This document shows positions 23,413-35,900 of a stretch of 64,000 nucleotides of DNA, in pieces. The position numbers and the translations under genes were made by a program. Each line of letters opens with the position of its first letter. Position 1 is the stretch's first letter. The notes below the pieces were generated by a model, which had not been told where the DNA came from, did no database searches, and saw only the letters and a list, made by a program, of their open reading frames with translations. Source of the DNA: Saxidomus purpurata (Eukaryota; Mollusca; Bivalvia; Venerida; Veneridae); NCBI GenBank assembly GCA_022818135.1, contig JAFMSR010000007.1, positions 11,417,007-11,481,006 of the forward strand. Direction: 5' to 3'.

Positions 23413-24074
23413 AGGTAGATTATCTTTCCTGTGTTGACCCGTGATCAAAAATTCATAAATCTAACCAATAAACTAGGTATTTATTGGGAAGAGGTTGGGA
23501 GGGGTCAGATGAAAAATATCTGACAAAAAAGTTCAATAAATTCAGACTGTTTTCGTTGACCTAAAAGGGTTTTACTTCAAAGAAATTTAGGTTTATGTCT
23601 TGGTCTATAGAAAATTGACCAACACTTAAGGCAGAACTTAAAGTTGAAGTGAAAATTAAAACACAAGTCAATATAGACAATTTGGCTGAGGGATATAGTT
23701 ACTACTATTCTGGGAATAGGTGTGCTATATACTCAGATATACATATATACTGGCCATGAAAACATAAGAGTTATTGAAAACAAAAGAATATCAAAATGCC
23801 TTACAGAAACCGGTCAGTAAGTGTAAATAAACATGACAATTCATGAAAGTTACTTTTACCAAAAACGCCTGTCACTTCCAATGTATATGAAATTTTGCTA
23901 CAATTCATAAGTGAACATCTTAACTTTAAAACAAAGGTCATATTGATGCATGATGTAATTCATCTAGGTCTTGCAGCAATTATTTCATGAAAAGTCCATA
24001 ATACAGGCTGAATTGGACCAACAATTAATAGTCACTGGGCATGATATCAGTCAACATGAATAGGGAGATATCTT

Positions 24075-24640
24075 AACAAGAGGGCCAAGATGGCCCTATA
24101 TTGCTCACCTGAGCAACATTGGTTTTACAGATCAATTTCAATATAGTCAAGTGTATATTTTGGTGCCAATTTTCACCCTGAGGGCATGATCTGAACAATC
24201 TCGGATAAGGTTTACTAGACCATGCTACATCCCAAATATTTAAATCCTAGGTATCATGGTTTCAAACAAAGAGTTTTAAAAGTTTTTTTCATATATATGC
24301 ATATGTAAAACCAAGTGACCCCTCCTGGCTGTGTGAATTATGACCCAAAAGTTTGAGAATCTTGGTAGAGGTCCACAAGATGATGCTACTTGCCAACATC
24401 TACACTCTGGGCCTTTCTGTTTGGGAATGAGATGATATTTTTAAATATTTCCCTATAAAACTTTGTAAAATCGAGTAACCCTGGTTGGGGATCAATTTTC
24501 ACGATTTGGACAAACTTGGCAGAAGTCTACAGGACAATGCTACTTGCAAAATATCTAAGCTCTGGGCCTTCTGGTTTTTGAGATAAGTTTCCGAAAGTGT
24601 TTCCTATTTTTTCGAAAAAATTGTTGCCATAGCAACAAGA
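24075..24640 (+). repeat. Dispersed repeat 'acaagagggccaagatggccct', copy 1
   Basis: Opens aacaagagggccaagatggc then cctatattgctcacctga, contains 'ccaagtgacccc', 'atgctacttgccaa' and '..ttctggtttttgagat', and ends in 'ttgccatagcaacaagag' plus homopolymers. Two more copies lie at 25,662 and 31,931. Confidence 0.85.
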
Positions 24641-24864
24641 GTTTTTTTTTTTTTTATATAAAAAAAAAAATTTTTTTTTTTTTTTTTTTTTAAAAAATGG
24701 GGGTCAAAAAGGACACCCTAATTAATTTTTATTTTTTTAGGTACAGTACCAGTTTTTGACATAATTTTATCCTGCATTTTGGAATGACATTAATTATAAA
24801 CTACTATTATAGAGGACCTATCCTAAAAGGAAAATTCCTCTTAAGTTTTGTTGTTGAATTTGGC

Positions 24865-24911
<47 letters not shown>
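24640..24911. repeat. Homopolymer tracts: A/T runs and a 45-nt poly(G)
   Basis: About 24,643-24,698 is alternating pure T, A, T and A runs; 24,867-24,911 is 45 consecutive G followed by T and G runs. Homopolymers this pure are prone to sequencing and assembly error, so their exact lengths should not be trusted. Confidence 0.9.
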
Positions 24912-24913
<2 letters not shown>

Positions 24914-25224
24914 TTTTTTTTGGTTTTTTTTTAGTTGGTTTGGAGATGTTGTTTGAAACATAAAGCTGATGGCGCCGGACACTAGAGGATCCTAAAAAGT
25001 TGTATAAAAAGTTGATGGACAAAAAATGTTTGTTTATACTGCATTCTGATGGAATAAGGTTCTGTATTCCAACGACTGACCTACAGCAGATTATACATTT
25101 ATGTCGTAGACTTAATAATATATTCACGCATAATGGTCAGGATCAGGTTTATTTGACCACACAATACATCAGCAGGTAAGAGCACTGATCAGAAGACACC
25201 ATCTACAAGTCAAACCAATCGGAA

Positions 25225-25365
25225 GAAACCTTGTGTCAGGATAACCAATCAGAGGAAACCATCAGTCACACTGAAACCATCAGTCAGCCTCACCAATCAG
25301 AGAAACCATCAGTCAGTCTGACCAATCAGACGAAACTGTCAGAAAAACCAGTCCAGTCAGATATA
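25225..25365. repeat. Short degenerate tandem repeat 'accaatcagaggaaaccatcagtca'
   Basis: About five imperfect copies of a 25-33 bp unit: 'taaccaatcagaggaaaccatcagtcac', 'ctcaccaatcagagaaaccatcagtcag', 'ctgaccaatcagacgaaactg'. CCAATCAG boxes recur but there is no gene context. Confidence 0.7.
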
Positions 25366-25661
25366 TAATAACCAATCCGGCTTACGTCTATACTCAAGAG
25401 TAACTTAGCTATTGTGAAGCTATCTCGTATTCAACTTGTAAGTCAAACAATCTTTGGACCTTTAGTACAATCAAGATAAACTTCTATTTGTACTACAGTC
25501 ATTTTTAAATTCACAGCATCTATATTAACACATATGATTTCCTATTCTTTCATTTCTCAAAATAAAAATGATATGTGGAAATTTTGACAGTATCGTTTGC
25601 ATGTTCACAGGTATGTCTCTGTTTTGCCATATAGCAAATTACTTACCTCTAGAACACATTA

Positions 25662-26193
25662 AAACAAGAGGGCCATGATGACCCTATATCACTCAGCAGA
25701 GAACCGTTGTTGCAAAGAACAAAAGCAGGTCAAAAGGTAAGAAAAGGTCATTCAAAGTAAATATTGTAATTAATATGAAAACTGTACGCATGATAAAGAT
25801 TTCATCATTGTAGAAAGTAGGTCAAAAGGTCAGGGTCAAGGTCACGGGGCGTGACTAGATATGGCCGACTTCAACCACAGAGAGATGGTCTAAATAAAGC
25901 TAGTAGTGGACCACTACAGAACGTATACTATACTATGTACTCTAGAAAAAGAACGTACCACCTGGGTGTGGCAAATTTTAACCCCAGGGATGACCTGAAC
26001 TAACTTTGTAAAGAACCACTAGACAATGCTGTAAACCAGATATCTGGGACTTGCTGTTTTAGACAAGAAAACTTTTTGTTTTTACTATCAGGTCTATGTA
26101 AAACAAATGACGCTAGAAGCATCATTTGAACACAACGGACATCAGGCAAGCACAATAGCTCACCTTGAGCACAAAGTGCTCAGATGAGCTAAA
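25662..26193 (+). repeat. Dispersed repeat 'acaagagggcca', copy 2 (complete looking)
   Basis: Starts aacaagagggccatgatgac then cctatatcactcagc, and ends caatagctcaccttgagcac then aaagtgctcagatgagcta. The end contains the inverted pair gagcac..gtgctc. Includes 'aggtcaaaaggtcagggtcaaggtcac'. Confidence 0.85.
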
Positions 26194-26194
26194 A

Positions 26195-27120
26195 ATGGAT
26201 TTCTATTGAACAGTTACTTATATTACAAAATGTAATCAATCTCAATATTTTACAATGAAATGCCTATGAAGTTACCAACCTCTGGATTACCTGTATTTTA
26301 ATTATGTAATGTGTTACTTGCAAAGAGATTCTAAACATGAACATTTCTGGGTAAATCTGCTATGATATCAGACAATATAAATAAATCTGCATGTCCTTGA
26401 TACACATCCAGTTCCTTGAAGAAAAATTCACATATACAATGTATACATGTATATTTATACATTAAAGGAGTACAGCACTAAGTACATTTCACAAAAAATA
26501 CTGTACTGTGCAAACATATTAAAATAATGAAAATTGAAAGACAATGCCTGTTACATATATGTACATAAATGCAATATTGACATAAAGCAAAAGAAGCATT
26601 TTTCACTTGAATGTTAAATATCTTCTCCAAATAAAGTTGCTCATTCAAAGTTGAGGTAAATATTTGGAAATGATAAAAACTTCTTTTCCACAATATATTC
26701 AGATCGCAAACTTTATGTTGAAGCCAACAATTAATATAATAAAAGAAAATCTATGATAAAAATTTTAATTCCTTAAAATTCTTTGGAATTGAACTAAATT
26801 CAAAAGTGTTGGCCACACATTGAATTATTTTGTGGTGCATACTTTCATGAAACAGCTGTATCAATTATCAGTTAACAAAGGTCATTCCTTTAATTCATAG
26901 ACCATAAAGACTCTTCTGAACAAACTCCACTCTACAGCAAAATCTGAGGGTGAGCAGCTTTAAATGATAATTTCTTTGGCATAAGGCCAAAAAACAAACT
27001 AACCATTGACAGTAATACAAGTGTGACAGTGGTATGTAAAACTGACACCTTCACATAATGCAGATAACATAGTTATAAAGTCCAGTTAACTACATTTAAA
27101 CATGATTGAAATCATATCAC
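26195..27120. other. AT-rich spacer before the 43-bp array
   Basis: No supported gene; possible distal NF1 3' UTR or intergenic DNA. Confidence 0.4.
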
Positions 27121-27124
27121 TTCA

Positions 27125-27535
27125 AACAGTTAACTGCAGATAACATGATTAGAAAGAAATCACTACATCCAGTTAACTGCAGATAACATGACTATTAAGA
27201 TATCACTACAACCAGTTAACTGCAGATAACATGATTATAAAGATATCACTACATCCAGTTAACTGCAGATAACACGACTATAAAGATATCACTACAACCA
27301 GTTAACTGCAGATAACACGACTATAAAGATATCACTACAACCAGTTAACTGCAGATAACACGACTATAAAGATATCACTACAACCAGTTAACTGCAGATA
27401 ACACGATTATAAAGATATCACTACATCCAGTTAACTGCAGATAACACGACTATAAAGATATCACTACAACCAGTTAACTGCAGATATTCTGATTATAAGG
27501 ATATCATTACTACCAGTTAACTGCAAAGATATCAT
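27125..27535. repeat. 43-bp minisatellite, about 10 copies
   Basis: Unit ccagttaactgcagataaca followed by (c/t)ga(c/t)tataaagatatcactacaa. Each unit carries the palindrome gttaac and tgca. Outer copies are diverged, inner copies almost identical. Confidence 0.95.
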
Positions 27536-28541
27536 TAAAACTTTTTATGATTTCTATACGTCCAACAATACACAAATGCACTTATGTCAGCGGTCACCTG
27601 TCTACAGCAGCCATTGTTCATTAACTCACTATAAATACTTTCGAAAAAGCCAATTGAATCAAGCAGCCACCTTCTATATGTGGCTTGTTCACATCATACC
27701 TTGAACACATGCTTCACACAGGCGCCACTGTTCTTTTGCCATAGCTGTTTATTTATAATATTTACAACCTTAAAATGATTCTTCTATGCCTTTTTCATGA
27801 TCAATTCACGTCTTTATTTAGTGAATTTGTACAATCTGAAGGGAGATATGCAAGCAATAAATAATGTAACATTTTATTTTACAAGAAATTATACAAATCA
27901 AATATAATAATAATTACTTGGGACTAGAACTTATCTTTGATATAATCATTATACATACAAAATAACAAAATATCTATTACACATAACAATATTTTTTTAC
28001 ATTTAATTATCAATGTTTAGGCATGAAGAGGACTTCTGTACACTGCAGAAATTCATACCCTTTTATCGCAAGGGTGTACAAGGAAAAGGTGTGGGGGGAA
28101 TAGGAGGCTTCAGGATTACAAATAACTGGACACAATCAAGTAAAGGATCCGCCTTCAATTCAACCAATGTTTCTTCTGGTCAGTCCTGGTTCTCAGTGAT
28201 TTTACTATAATCGTTAATAAAACTATTGACTGGGAAAAAAATCTGAAAAATATTGCAGTATGGTCATGATCTAGACTATTCCCTATTCGGTCAGTAAATT
28301 TTCAATGAACAGCCTTCTGAAATGTCAGTGGTATTGTCCAAACTCAAAAGATTGACAAGTCCATTTACCCGTAGGATTAAATATCTCATTACAATTTAAT
28401 ATGACAAAAAATTCATTATTTTGGTTCTTCTGTCCAAACTTGAACCCCAAAATGGGCATCTGTCTTTTTCTTAACCAAAATGTTGTCCATCTTTCATTTT
28501 GGACAGTAAAAGTAACTGTTCACATGAGTGGCCTCTAAAAC

Positions 28542-28547
28542 TTTATT
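28542..28547 (-). promoter_or_regulatory. Candidate NF1 polyadenylation signal
   Basis: tttatt on the + strand, i.e. AATAAA on the NF1 strand, about 1.08 kb past the stop codon. Another candidate is at 27,813-27,818. Neither is proven. Confidence 0.2.
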
Positions 28548-29183
28548 GACTGATCAGCTAACAGTGCAGATTATGATCAGCTTCGTATATCAAACTAAGC
28601 ATGGCTTACAACATCTCACAAACCTAGTCTCTGTTCACAGTAACTCTTACAGAAATCATAGTTCTCGGAATGACAAAATGGGACATTTAAAGTTTGCTCA
28701 AATGCCTTTTGAGAGTTTTAAGCAAGGTATCTGACCTAAATTACAAGGTACCCCCTCGACAGCGCTGACTGAAACACATGCCACATGTTCCTCTGTGGCA
28801 TACTGATATTACATAAGTAACTTAAATACATATCAAAGTTACTGCAGAAAAGGGGCATAACTTTTTTAAAAAAAAGTCAGGATTGTGAGACATTTCTATA
28901 TGGCATTTTTACTACTAGGGAAATATTTCAAGTTTCCTTGCACTAAGGTTAAATAGATATATTTCTACGGATAAAACAACTTATTTCAGAATAGTACCCA
29001 CTTTCCAATTTGTAAGGGCTCTGATGACAGTTGCTCAAAATTTATAAATGTTAAACACTCTTTTCACTTGTCAAAATGATAAACGATGAAACAATAAAAT
29101 ATCAAATTCTATGTTCACCACAATGCAATATTATCATTGAAAATTTAAATGATCATCATTCAAAGTTCTTGGAGAACAAACAC

Positions 29184-29229
29184 TGCAATAACTGCAGACT
29201 GCCTGAAATGGAACAATGCAGTTATTGCA
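29184..29229 (-). promoter_or_regulatory. Perfect stem-loop in presumed NF1 3' UTR
   Basis: tgcaataactgca (29,184-29,196) and its exact reverse complement tgcagttattgca (29,217-29,229) give a 13-bp stem with a 20-nt loop about 400 nt after the stop codon. A structured RNA element is possible; a small decayed foldback repeat is the alternative. Confidence 0.5.
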
Positions 29230-29626
29230 ACCAGTCTGTGTTAAAAGATTGCAGTTACTTTGAACTAAGGTTGTAGCTTGTAATTACTGTATGTGAACCT
29301 TGTTTGGAGTCACTTTGAACTGTGATCCTTGTTTGCAATAACTGTATGTGATTCTTGTTTGCAGTTACTCTGAACTGTGAACCGTCTGTAATCCAATATA
29401 TCTGTTGGCTTACTAAGACTCAGCTCCATTTAAAACTGTCTGTGAGACATGGTTCAATAAGTTTGCTTGTTAAACAAAGGTCAGTTTACTTAAACTGTCT
29501 GTGAACTAAGTTTCATATTACTGTTTACACAGTTCCTACAATTTTTTAAGAAAGATTCAATTAAATCCAACTGTATATAAATTGAGATGTAGATAACTGT
29601 TAATGGATTTACTGTCCCACACTTAA

Positions 29627-29956
29627 CTAATCCAAACTGTCTATCTTTTTCTTACTGTCCTTTCTCTTGAAGCTACCTGTTCGATTTTTGCTCGAAACAT
29701 TGTTCGCTGACCCATGTCGCATACGCGCTCCATTTGCTCCTGTCCCATTTTTATCATTATCCTTGTCTGTTGGGGAATGCATGCTCCCCACACTGAGGCT
29801 TGACATGGAACTTGACAGATTCAAATTTGACGAGATGCCAAGAGAACTTGGATACGGGTTGAGAATGTCAAGGTCGTCGCCTGGGAGACATGTCTCTACC
29901 ATCATGGCCTCCAAACAGTTGACAAAAAGTTCAGCCGTGTCACTGCTTTGGGGTGA
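29627..29956 (-). CDS. NF1: NF1 terminal exon L
   Basis: Acceptor tattttag|t, 330 nt including TAG. Begins [18 protein letters not shown], then ETCLPGDD (human DTYLPGID), [28 protein letters not shown] and the basic C-terminus [17 protein letters not shown]. The Lys/Arg-rich tail is shared with vertebrate NF1. Confidence 0.97.
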   Translation of the reverse strand, partial: SPQSSDTAELFVNCLEAMMVETCLPGDDLDILNPYPSSLGISSNLNLSSSMSSLSVGSMHSPTDKDNDKNGTGANGARMRHGSANNVSSKNRTGSFKRKDSKKKIDSLD

Positions 29957-32900
29957 CTAAAATATAAATAAACTGCTACTTTAGGTTGTGTCTTTTTTTT
30001 CTTCTTTTTTTTACAATAAAACAGAATTTTCAATAAAACACATTTCTGTAATAATGATTTAATAACAAATTTTGGAAAAACTGATAAAATGGACAACGTT
30101 AATTCTATATTTAAGAAATGAACAAGGCATTGTTTTCGGACATTAATTAAGTGACATCATTTTAACAATCATTTTTGGTTCATGCAATCTGTAGACTATG
30201 ATAAATGAATGTACCTTTGTAAATGTCCCTGCAAACCTCCATAAGCCTCCGAAACCAATACCTGAAATGATTACACAGACACATGTAACAACAATGCAAG
30301 CTGCAGACCTTCGACAATGCGTGGACACAAACACAATCAAACAAGAAAACATACACATTTAAACAATGACACGGACACAGTCAAACAATGACCCATACAC
30401 AGTCAAACACTGACCTGTACACAAAGAAACAATGACCCTTACACGGTCAAACAATGATCCATACACAGTCAAACAATGACCCATACACAATCAGTCAAAC
30501 AAGGACCTGTACAGTCAGTCAAACAATGACCCATAGTCAGTCAAACAATGACCCATACACAGTCACAGTTCAGTCAAACAATGGCCTGTACAGTCAGTCA
30601 AACAAGGACCTGTACACAGTCAGTCAAACAATGACCTGTACACAGTCAGTCAAACAATGACCCATACACAGTCAGTGAATCAATGACCCATACACAGTCA
30701 GTCAAACAACGACCCATACACAATCAGTCAAACAAGGACCTGTACACAGTCAGTCAAACAGTGACCTGTACAGTCAGTCAAACAATGACCTGTACACAGT
30801 CAGTCAAACAATGACCCATACACAGTCAGTCAAACAATGACCCATACACAGTCAGTCAAACAATGACCCATACACAGTCAAACAATGGCCCATACTCTGT
30901 CAGTCAAAAAATGACCCATACACAGTCAGTCAAATAATGACCCATATACAGTCAAACAAGTCAGTCAAACAATGACCCATACACAGTCAAATAATGACCC
31001 ATACACAGTCAGTCAAACAATGACCCATACACAGTCAGTCAAACAATGACCCATGCACAGTCAGTCAAACAATGACCCATACACAGTCAGTCAAACAATG
31101 ATCCATACACAGTCAAACAATGACCCATACAGTCAGTCAAATAATGACCCATACAGCTACTGTCTAGTCATTCTGTGTATATGTGTACATGATATTATTT
31201 TAAAACCACACTTAAATGAAACTATGAGTTCATCAACATGATTTCACAATGTATGAATGATTAACTGGCTTTAGACCTAGTCAGTGCACTTCAGAAACTA
31301 AGTCAAGATTACAGATTACATAAAATTATCGATTAAAAGAGTAAATATTTGGTACTGCACAATTGGTCATGACATTCTTCATGTTTGCATCAAGCATACA
31401 ACTATAAAGTAATGAAACAGTTTTCAGGTATATTTTACTAAGTATGTTGAAAATATTTGAAAGCTTGATATAAGATATGGAAACTCTAAAAGTTGGTACT
31501 GCCTGCATAACAGGTTACCGGAAAATAGAAGTAAAAACAACTGCATCCTCTTGAGGCCTCATTTTGGAGCAGATGAAATCTCTTTGAAGAAAAGGGGTTT
31601 TAATATTTGTACAAAATTAAAGACTGAACACTGGTTTCAGCATGACAGACGGAGGGACAACACCAAAACTACATGTATATCCTCCTACAGTTTGTAAATA
31701 ATTTAATCCCTAAATATATGTTACAGTTTATTAATCTCGTACTATAGTAAGCCTGCATTTAAATCATCCCTGCAAGGGATATCTTCAGAGTTTTAACTAA
31801 TTAATGTCCTAACATAATTCATACATATCTAAGTTGGTTTCCCCCAACTGAGTTTATACTGTCTTATTTCATAATGTCTAATTTCACAGCGTCTTGGATT
31901 CACAGCACAAAAAAGCAAATATAATAGAAACATGAGGGCCAAGATGGCTCTATATCGCTCACCTGCTTATCATTGGTCATACAATGATATCATACAAGGT
32001 CATCAATATCAGAAAGTGTCAATTTTGACAGGGGCTGTCCTGATATGAATAATCTTGATAGGGGTCCACTCGATACTGCTACATGCTAAATATCTAAGCT
32101 ATAAGCCTTGTGGCTTTTGACAAAAATAGTTTTGAAGTTTTTCCTACACATGTATATACGAGACTATGCTAAATGAAATAACACCCTGACAGGAACAATA
32201 GTGACCCGGGGATAATAATTTGAACAGTATTTGTAGAGGTACACTTGACATTGCTACATGCTAAATATCTCAGATCTAGGCATTATGGTTTCAGAGAAGA
32301 TTTTTAATTGTGACCACCACCGGGCAGGGTTAATTTTGACCTAAGGGTCATGATTTGAACAATCTTTGTAGGCCACTAGTCAATGCTAAATGCTAAATAT
32401 CTAATTCGTAAGCCTTGTGGCTTCAGAGAAGATTTTTAAAAAATTGTCTATATAAACCTATGTAAAATCAAGTGACCCCCTAGGCGGATCAATTTTGACC
32501 TGTGGTAATAATTTTAACATTTTTGATAGAGGTTCACTATTCAATGCTACATGCTAATTATGTAAGCTCTAAACTTTGTGGTTTTATAGAAAAGATTTAA
32601 GTTATTCCTATTTGTTGCCAAAAGAAACCAGAGTTTTGCATAGAATGGAATTCCTCCAACAACATTGATAATGGTTCATGCAAGGCAAATCCCTGCAAAC
32701 ATTGGCCAAGTGGAAATGCTGTTGAATGAAATTGTGGACGAACAACTGACAGTGATTGGTCCTAATATCTCACCCTGGCACTTTTTGCCAGGCGTGTTGA
32801 CAATATCCTTCACAATTATAACTATATACAGCTATACAACAATGAAGAACAGTACGGTTCAACTGTATCTACAATGTATGATATTGATGACATGGTAGTT

Positions 32901-35900
32901 TGTACATGCATGATTAACATTTCAACATTAGTAAAGCAATGTTTTTTCTGAATACCACCATTTTTAGAAGCCAAGATTTTAAAACAAACAAAATCACTAC
33001 TAATGTACTGAAACACACAGAATTTCATAACACATGCACACAAAATGTACAACATTTCTGTAAGTAGCATGCTAATGCAATGCATAAGATGGAATTGTTT
33101 AATCGTCAGTGTGATGTAATGTAGTGTAGTGTGCAGCCAATGTTGAAGTAATGTATATATCTGTCAGTGATCCCAACAGTAACTGTCAGTGTGCAGTAAC
33201 CCATAGCTGATCAGTGATTCCAACAGTAGCTGCTGTCAGTGTGCAGTAACTCATAGCTGATCAGTGATTCCAACAGTAGCTGCTGTCAGTATGCAGTAAC
33301 CCATGGCTTATCAGTGATCTCAACAGTAGCTGCTGTCAGTATGCAGTAACCCATAGCTGATCAGTGATTCCAACAGTAGCTGCTGTCAGTATGCAGTAAC
33401 CCATAGTTTATCAGTGATCCCAACAGTAGCTGCTGTCAGTGTGCAGTAACCCATAGCTGATCAGTGATTCCAACAGTAGCTGCTATCAATGTGCAGTAAC
33501 CCACAGCTTATCAGTGATTCCAACAGTAGCTGCTGTCAGTATGCAGTAACCCATAGCTTATCAGTGATCCCAACAGTAGCTGCTGTCAGTGTACAGTAAA
33601 CCAAAGCTTATCAATGATCCCAACAGTAGCTGCTGTCAGTGTACAGTAAACAATTGCTTATCAGTGATCTCAACACCAGCAGTCAGTGTGCAGTATCCCA
33701 TAGCTTATCAGTGATCCCAACAGTAGCTGCTGTCAGTGTACAGTAAACATTTGCTTATCAGTGATCCCAACACCAGCAGTCAGTGTGCAGTAGCCCATAG
33801 CTTATCAGTGATCCCAACAGTAGCTGCTGTCAGTGTACAGTAAACAATTGCTTATCAGTAATCCCAACACCAGCAGTCAGTGTGCAGTAACCCATAGCTT
33901 ATCAGTGATCCCAACAGTAGCTACTGTCAGTGTACAGTAAACCATTGCTTATCAGTGATCCCAACACCAGCAGTCAGTGTGCAGTAACCCATAGCTTATC
34001 AGTGATCCCAACAGAAGCTGCTGTCAGTGTGCAGTAACCCATAGCTTATCAGTGATCCCAACAGAAGCTGCTGTCAGTGTGTTGTAACCAATTGCTTATC
34101 AGTGATCCCAACACCAGCTGTCAGTGTGCAGTAACCCATAGCTTATCGGTGATCCCAACACCAGCTGTCAGTTTGCAGTAACCCATAACTTATCATGATC
34201 CCAACACCAGCTGTCAGTGTGCAATAACCCATAGTTTATCAGTGATCCCAACAGTAGCTGCTGTCAGTGTGCAGTAACCCATAACTTATCAGTGATCCCA
34301 ACACCAGCTGTCAGTGTGCAGTAACCCATAGCTTATCAGTGATCACAACAGTAGCTGCTGTCAGTGTGCAGTAACCCATAACTTATCAGTGATCCCAACA
34401 CCAGCTGTCAGTGTGCAGTAACCCATAGCTTATCAGTGATCACAACAGTAACTGCTGTCAGTGTGCAGTAACCCATAGTAATCCCAACAATAATTGCTGT
34501 CAGTTTGCATTAATGTATAATTAACAGCAGCTGTTTGTGCATAGTAATGTGCAGTTATCTGCAGTGTCAACAGCAGTTGTCAGTGTGCAGTAATGTGTTA
34601 AGTATACATGCTCGGGTTTATACACTTGTATGAATTGTGTACACTGCAGTCTATAAAGAGCATTCCAATGCCCTGTCTGTATTTCATTGTCAATTTGGAG
34701 CTTTGTTATCTACTTGTAGCATATCATATCTAAGCAATTTTTTTGTAACTGCTGACCAAGTTTATTGTAACTGCATGTGCTGAATAAGTTTTTTGTCTGA
34801 TCAAGTTTTTTGTAACTGCTGACAAAGTTTATTTTAAGTACTGATAAAGTTAATTGTAACTACATGTACTGAGTAAGTTTTTTGTCTGATCAAGTTTTTT
34901 GTAACTGCTGACAAAGTTTATTGCAACTGCTGACCAAGTTTATACTGCTGACCAAGTTTATTGTAACTACTGATTAAGTTAATTGTAACTACATGTACTG
35001 CATAAGTTTTTTGTCTGACCAAGTTTATTGTAACTACATGTACTGAATATGTTTTTTGTCTGACCAAGTTTATTGTAACTGCTGACCAAGTTTATTGTAA
35101 CTTCATGACTGTACTGTGTAAGTTTTTTGTCTGATCAAGTTTTTTTGGGCTGATCAAGTTTTTTGTAAATGCTGACAAAGTTTATTGTAACTGTTTACCG
35201 ATCCCTTTTTAACAGATGACCAAGTTTTTGTAGCAGATGACTGAGTTCTTTTTAATGGTTGACCAGTGTGCAGTGAATAATTTCTCATTAATTTCATACT
35301 CTATACCTGCTGCTAATTTTGTTACTTAAAACTTCAGGGAATGTTCGCTGTATAACTGTCTTTTGAAACCACTTGCCAAATTCTTAAATGTATGACAAAC
35401 ATTGGAAAGTGAGTGATCATAATTGATCATATGGAGCATGTTTGCCAGCTGTTTATGCTGGTTGTTCATGTTTTAACCAAGCCAACTTTCAGATAGCTTC
35501 TTCACTGCAAGACATTCAATTTGGTGGCTTATTTTTGAGACCAAACATAATTTCAAAAGCAGCTTAGTACCTAGATTCCTGGGTATTTAGTGCTCAAAGA
35601 ACTATATCAAAATATAAAGTGATACATATCTTCACAATCTATCCAACTGTTTTGTACAAAAATGGATCTTGTAATGCAAGGGCTACTTCTCTGGCTGAGT
35701 GCAAGTATGGAGATGAAATAAACTGCAACCATCCATGCTAGAGAAAGGCCTAGAAAACTGTATTCCAGCAATTCAAGGGCTTACTTCATTTTCTGTTTAT
35801 TGACAGATTCAAGTCCCAGGAACACTGTTCATGGACAGTTTATTTAAAGTCCTAGGAGCAGTGTTTATGGATAGTTCATTAAAGTTCTATGAAATTTACT

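Larger units (their letters stand above)
22472..24074. other. Intergenic spacer with a hairpin and one exon-like ORF
   Basis: Apart from the hairpin at about 22.9 kb and the exon-like stretch at 23,275, no gene or repeat family was recognised. Confidence 0.4.
27540..29626 (-). other. Presumed NF1 3' UTR and downstream flank
   Basis: Lies directly 3' of the NF1 stop on the - strand. No coding signal was seen. Contains the 29,184 stem-loop, short direct repeats ('cttgtttg..gt.act.tgaactgtga' at about 29,290-29,390) and candidate poly(A) signals. The end of the transcript cannot be placed. Confidence 0.45.

Noticed and set aside
24807..25127. - strand ORF with a long proline run
   Set aside because: The prolines come from the 45-nt G homopolymer, which is probably an artefact.
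30454..31241. ORFs repeating QSNNDPYT
   Set aside because: Read-through of the 26-bp minisatellite in the NF1 intron; not coding.
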